Assembly (NCBI RefSeq): GCF_004365355.1
Contig: NZ_SODP01000002.1
Coordinates: 1,919,846-1,983,845 of the forward strand
From: Kribbella pratensis
Lineage (GTDB): Bacteria > Actinomycetota > Actinomycetes > Propionibacteriales > Kribbellaceae
Direction of reading: 5' to 3'
Length of the DNA stretch: 64,000 bases
In this document: positions 62,933 to 64,000 of the stretch, piece after piece
Numbering within the stretch: position 1 is the first letter of the stretch
Layout: each line of letters begins with the position of its first letter
Made by a program: the position numbers and the translations under genes
Notes under the pieces: model-generated
Databases searched by the model: none
What the model was told of the DNA's origin: nothing
What the model saw: only the letters and a program-made list of their open reading frames with translations

Positions 62933-63571
62933 CTAGCCGGGAAGGACCGCCTCGAACTGATCCAGGAGCGTCGCCAGCGGTACGCCGGTGAGCTGGATGC
63001 TGGGCTGGACCCAGTCGTTGAGGATCGGGTCTTCGGTGGCGAGGTGGCCGGAGAGCTCGGTCTGGCTCAGCTCGAAGACATGCGCGGGGTTTCCGGTCAG
63101 GTCGACGACGGCCTGCATCAGCCGACCGACCTGCTCCTCCCACAGCACGTCGACGAACTCGTGCCGGTCCGGGCGGATCAGCAGCAGGTCCACGTCGCTG
63201 TCCAGATCACCGTCGCCGCGCGCGATCGCGCCGTACACGCTGGCGTGGACCGGCGGGATCGTCCAGCCGCTGATCTCGTCGGCGAGCCGGCTGATCAACG
63301 TACTGCGGAGGTTGGCGAGCTGGTCGACGATCGGGGCCAGGATGTGCTTGCGGTTGAGTCGATAGAGCAACGAGTTGCCGAGATCGTCGACGTGCACGAG
63401 CCCGGTCGCCGCCAGCCGTTGCAGCACGAGCCGCACGCCTGCGACGCTACCCGACTCCGCGAGCTTGTGGATCTGGCGGCCGGACAGCCCCTCCTCGGCC
63501 CGCGCGAGCACCAGCAACACCGGTCCGTCCAGAGACGGCACCACTGTGCTGATCGGGCTCTTCAGATCCAT
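62933..63571 (-). CDS. Winged-helix-nucleotidyltransferase (MNT-like) protein
   Basis: A 212-aa protein. Residues 15-75 look like a winged helix-turn-helix (SGRQIHKLAESGSVAGVRLV, LQRLAATGLVHVDDLGNSLL). Residues 100-180 form a minimal nucleotidyltransferase core with GAIARGDGDLDSDVDLLLIR, the G-x(n)-S-D-x-D-L motif carrying both catalytic Asp. Such proteins are related to MNT antitoxins and to aminoglycoside nucleotidyltransferases; no HEPN partner adjoins. ATG at 63571. Confidence 0.83.
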   Translation of the reverse strand: MDLKSPISTVVPSLDGPVLLVLARAEEGLSGRQIHKLAESGSVAGVRLVLQRLAATGLVHVDDLGNSLLYRLNRKHILAPIVDQLANLRSTLISRLADEISGWTIPPVHASVYGAIARGDGDLDSDVDLLLIRPDRHEFVDVLWEEQVGRLMQAVVDLTGNPAHVFELSQTELSGHLATEDPILNDWVQPSIQLTGVPLATLLDQFEAVLPG

Positions 63572-63736
63572 AACCCGTCTCACCCTAGTGATCACCCAAC
63601 CGCTCAAGTAATCACCGTGACGCGTCAGTGACCCTCCGCGTCGGCGCGGTGGGGCGGAGCTGAAAACAAGCACGCTTGATTCTTTTTGGTGGGCGTGGGA
63701 CGCTCGGCGCACGGTCTCCTGGTGAGGGAGTGCAGC

Positions 63737-64000
63737 GTGCAACTGGATGACGTGCTGGCTGATTTGTGGGCCGAGAGTGCGGAGCTGGATCGGCTGGTCG
63801 GTGGGCTGGCCGCGGACGAGTGGGCGACACCGACGCCGGCCGAGGGGTGGACGATTGCGCACCAGATCGCGCACCTCGCCTGGACGGACGAGGCGGCGCG
63901 CTTGGCGGCGACCGATCCGGACGGGTTCAAGGCCTCGCTGCGCACGGCGGCCGCCAGCCCCACGACGTACGTCGACGATGGCGCGGCGGAGACCGCAGCG
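63737..64000 (+). CDS. Maleylpyruvate isomerase/mycothiol-dependent (MDMPI) N-terminal family protein, partial
   Basis: The first 88 codons of a gene that runs off the right edge. The sequence (LWAESAELDRLVGGLAADEW, TPTPAEGWTIAHQIAHLAWT) is the classic opening of the MDMPI_N/DinB-type family (TIGR03084-like), in which the His of IAHQIAHL binds metal. GTG at 63737 follows GGGAG at a spacing of 6. It is divergent from the nucleotidyltransferase gene. Confidence 0.82.
   Translation, partial: MQLDDVLADLWAESAELDRLVGGLAADEWATPTPAEGWTIAHQIAHLAWTDEAARLAATDPDGFKASLRTAAASPTTYVDDGAAETAA

Overview
The window is very GC-rich, gene-dense actinobacterial DNA. It contains mycothiol- and F420-linked families (MDMPI-type and Ddn-type proteins), DUF3152, YhgE/Pip, many GTG starts, few intergenic gaps and frequent GTAC/CGTAC words. 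The overall style fits Kribbella or a close relative in the Propionibacteriales. That genus call is an inference, since no rRNA or tRNA gene was seen in the window.

Layout. 1-7 kb: a hypothetical protein; a Rieske-ThDP fusion enzyme with a flavodoxin-like reductase; an ECF sigma factor with a zinc anti-sigma partner; a CPA2 antiporter; and an NCS1 permease behind a clear TPP riboswitch. 7-13 kb: an alpha/beta hydrolase, a Pro-rich membrane protein, a DUF3152 metalloprotease-like protein, an ORC-like AAA ATPase divergent from a RelA/SpoT-type synthetase with a perfect inverted repeat between them, and a DHA2 MFS pump. 13-18 kb: an ABC exporter heterodimer with complementary degenerate ATP sites, then a 1.1-kb scar holding a hairpin, an IS remnant with 15-bp terminal repeats and a C-terminal remnant of a second ABC gene. 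18-24 kb: an S9 peptidase, an LD-carboxypeptidase and a large secreted glycosidase-phosphoesterase. 24-28 kb: a NarL-type system with an extra sensor-only paralogue and a histidine-less kinase.

28-38 kb: rhodanese, a GH29-C-terminal-like protein, DUF2871, Fpg, a methyltransferase, DUF418, a GlxA-type regulator with an acetyltransferase, and a PadR regulator with a DrrAB-like ABC pair whose ATPase carries a +1 frameshift. 38-48 kb: adenosine deaminase, a YhcG-type nuclease, a zinc-type dehydrogenase, a second ABC exporter pair, an F420-type reductase divergent from a TetR gene with two matching operators, Aat, EcsC-like and VOC proteins, and an XRE regulator. 48-54 kb: a compound 10/11-bp minisatellite, HMG-CoA lyase, a GNAT protein, a phosphoesterase, an orphan T4SS-like membrane pair and a MarR regulator. 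54-64 kb: a membrane-anchored molybdopterin oxidoreductase, a TetR/degenerate-ABC/YhgE module, DinB, a ceramidase-like protein, NanE with a sugar kinase, a nucleotidyltransferase and a partial MDMPI-family gene.

Most genes sit in two- or three-gene operons with 1-4 bp or small overlaps. Seven of the thirteen convergent gene pairs overlap at their 3' ends. No phage, CRISPR array, rRNA or tRNA gene was recognised. The strongest unusual signals are the Rieske-ThDP fusion, the complementary dead/alive ABC heterodimer, the histidine-less kinase plus sensor-only paralogue, the frameshift joining an ABC ATPase to its permease, and the compound minisatellite.
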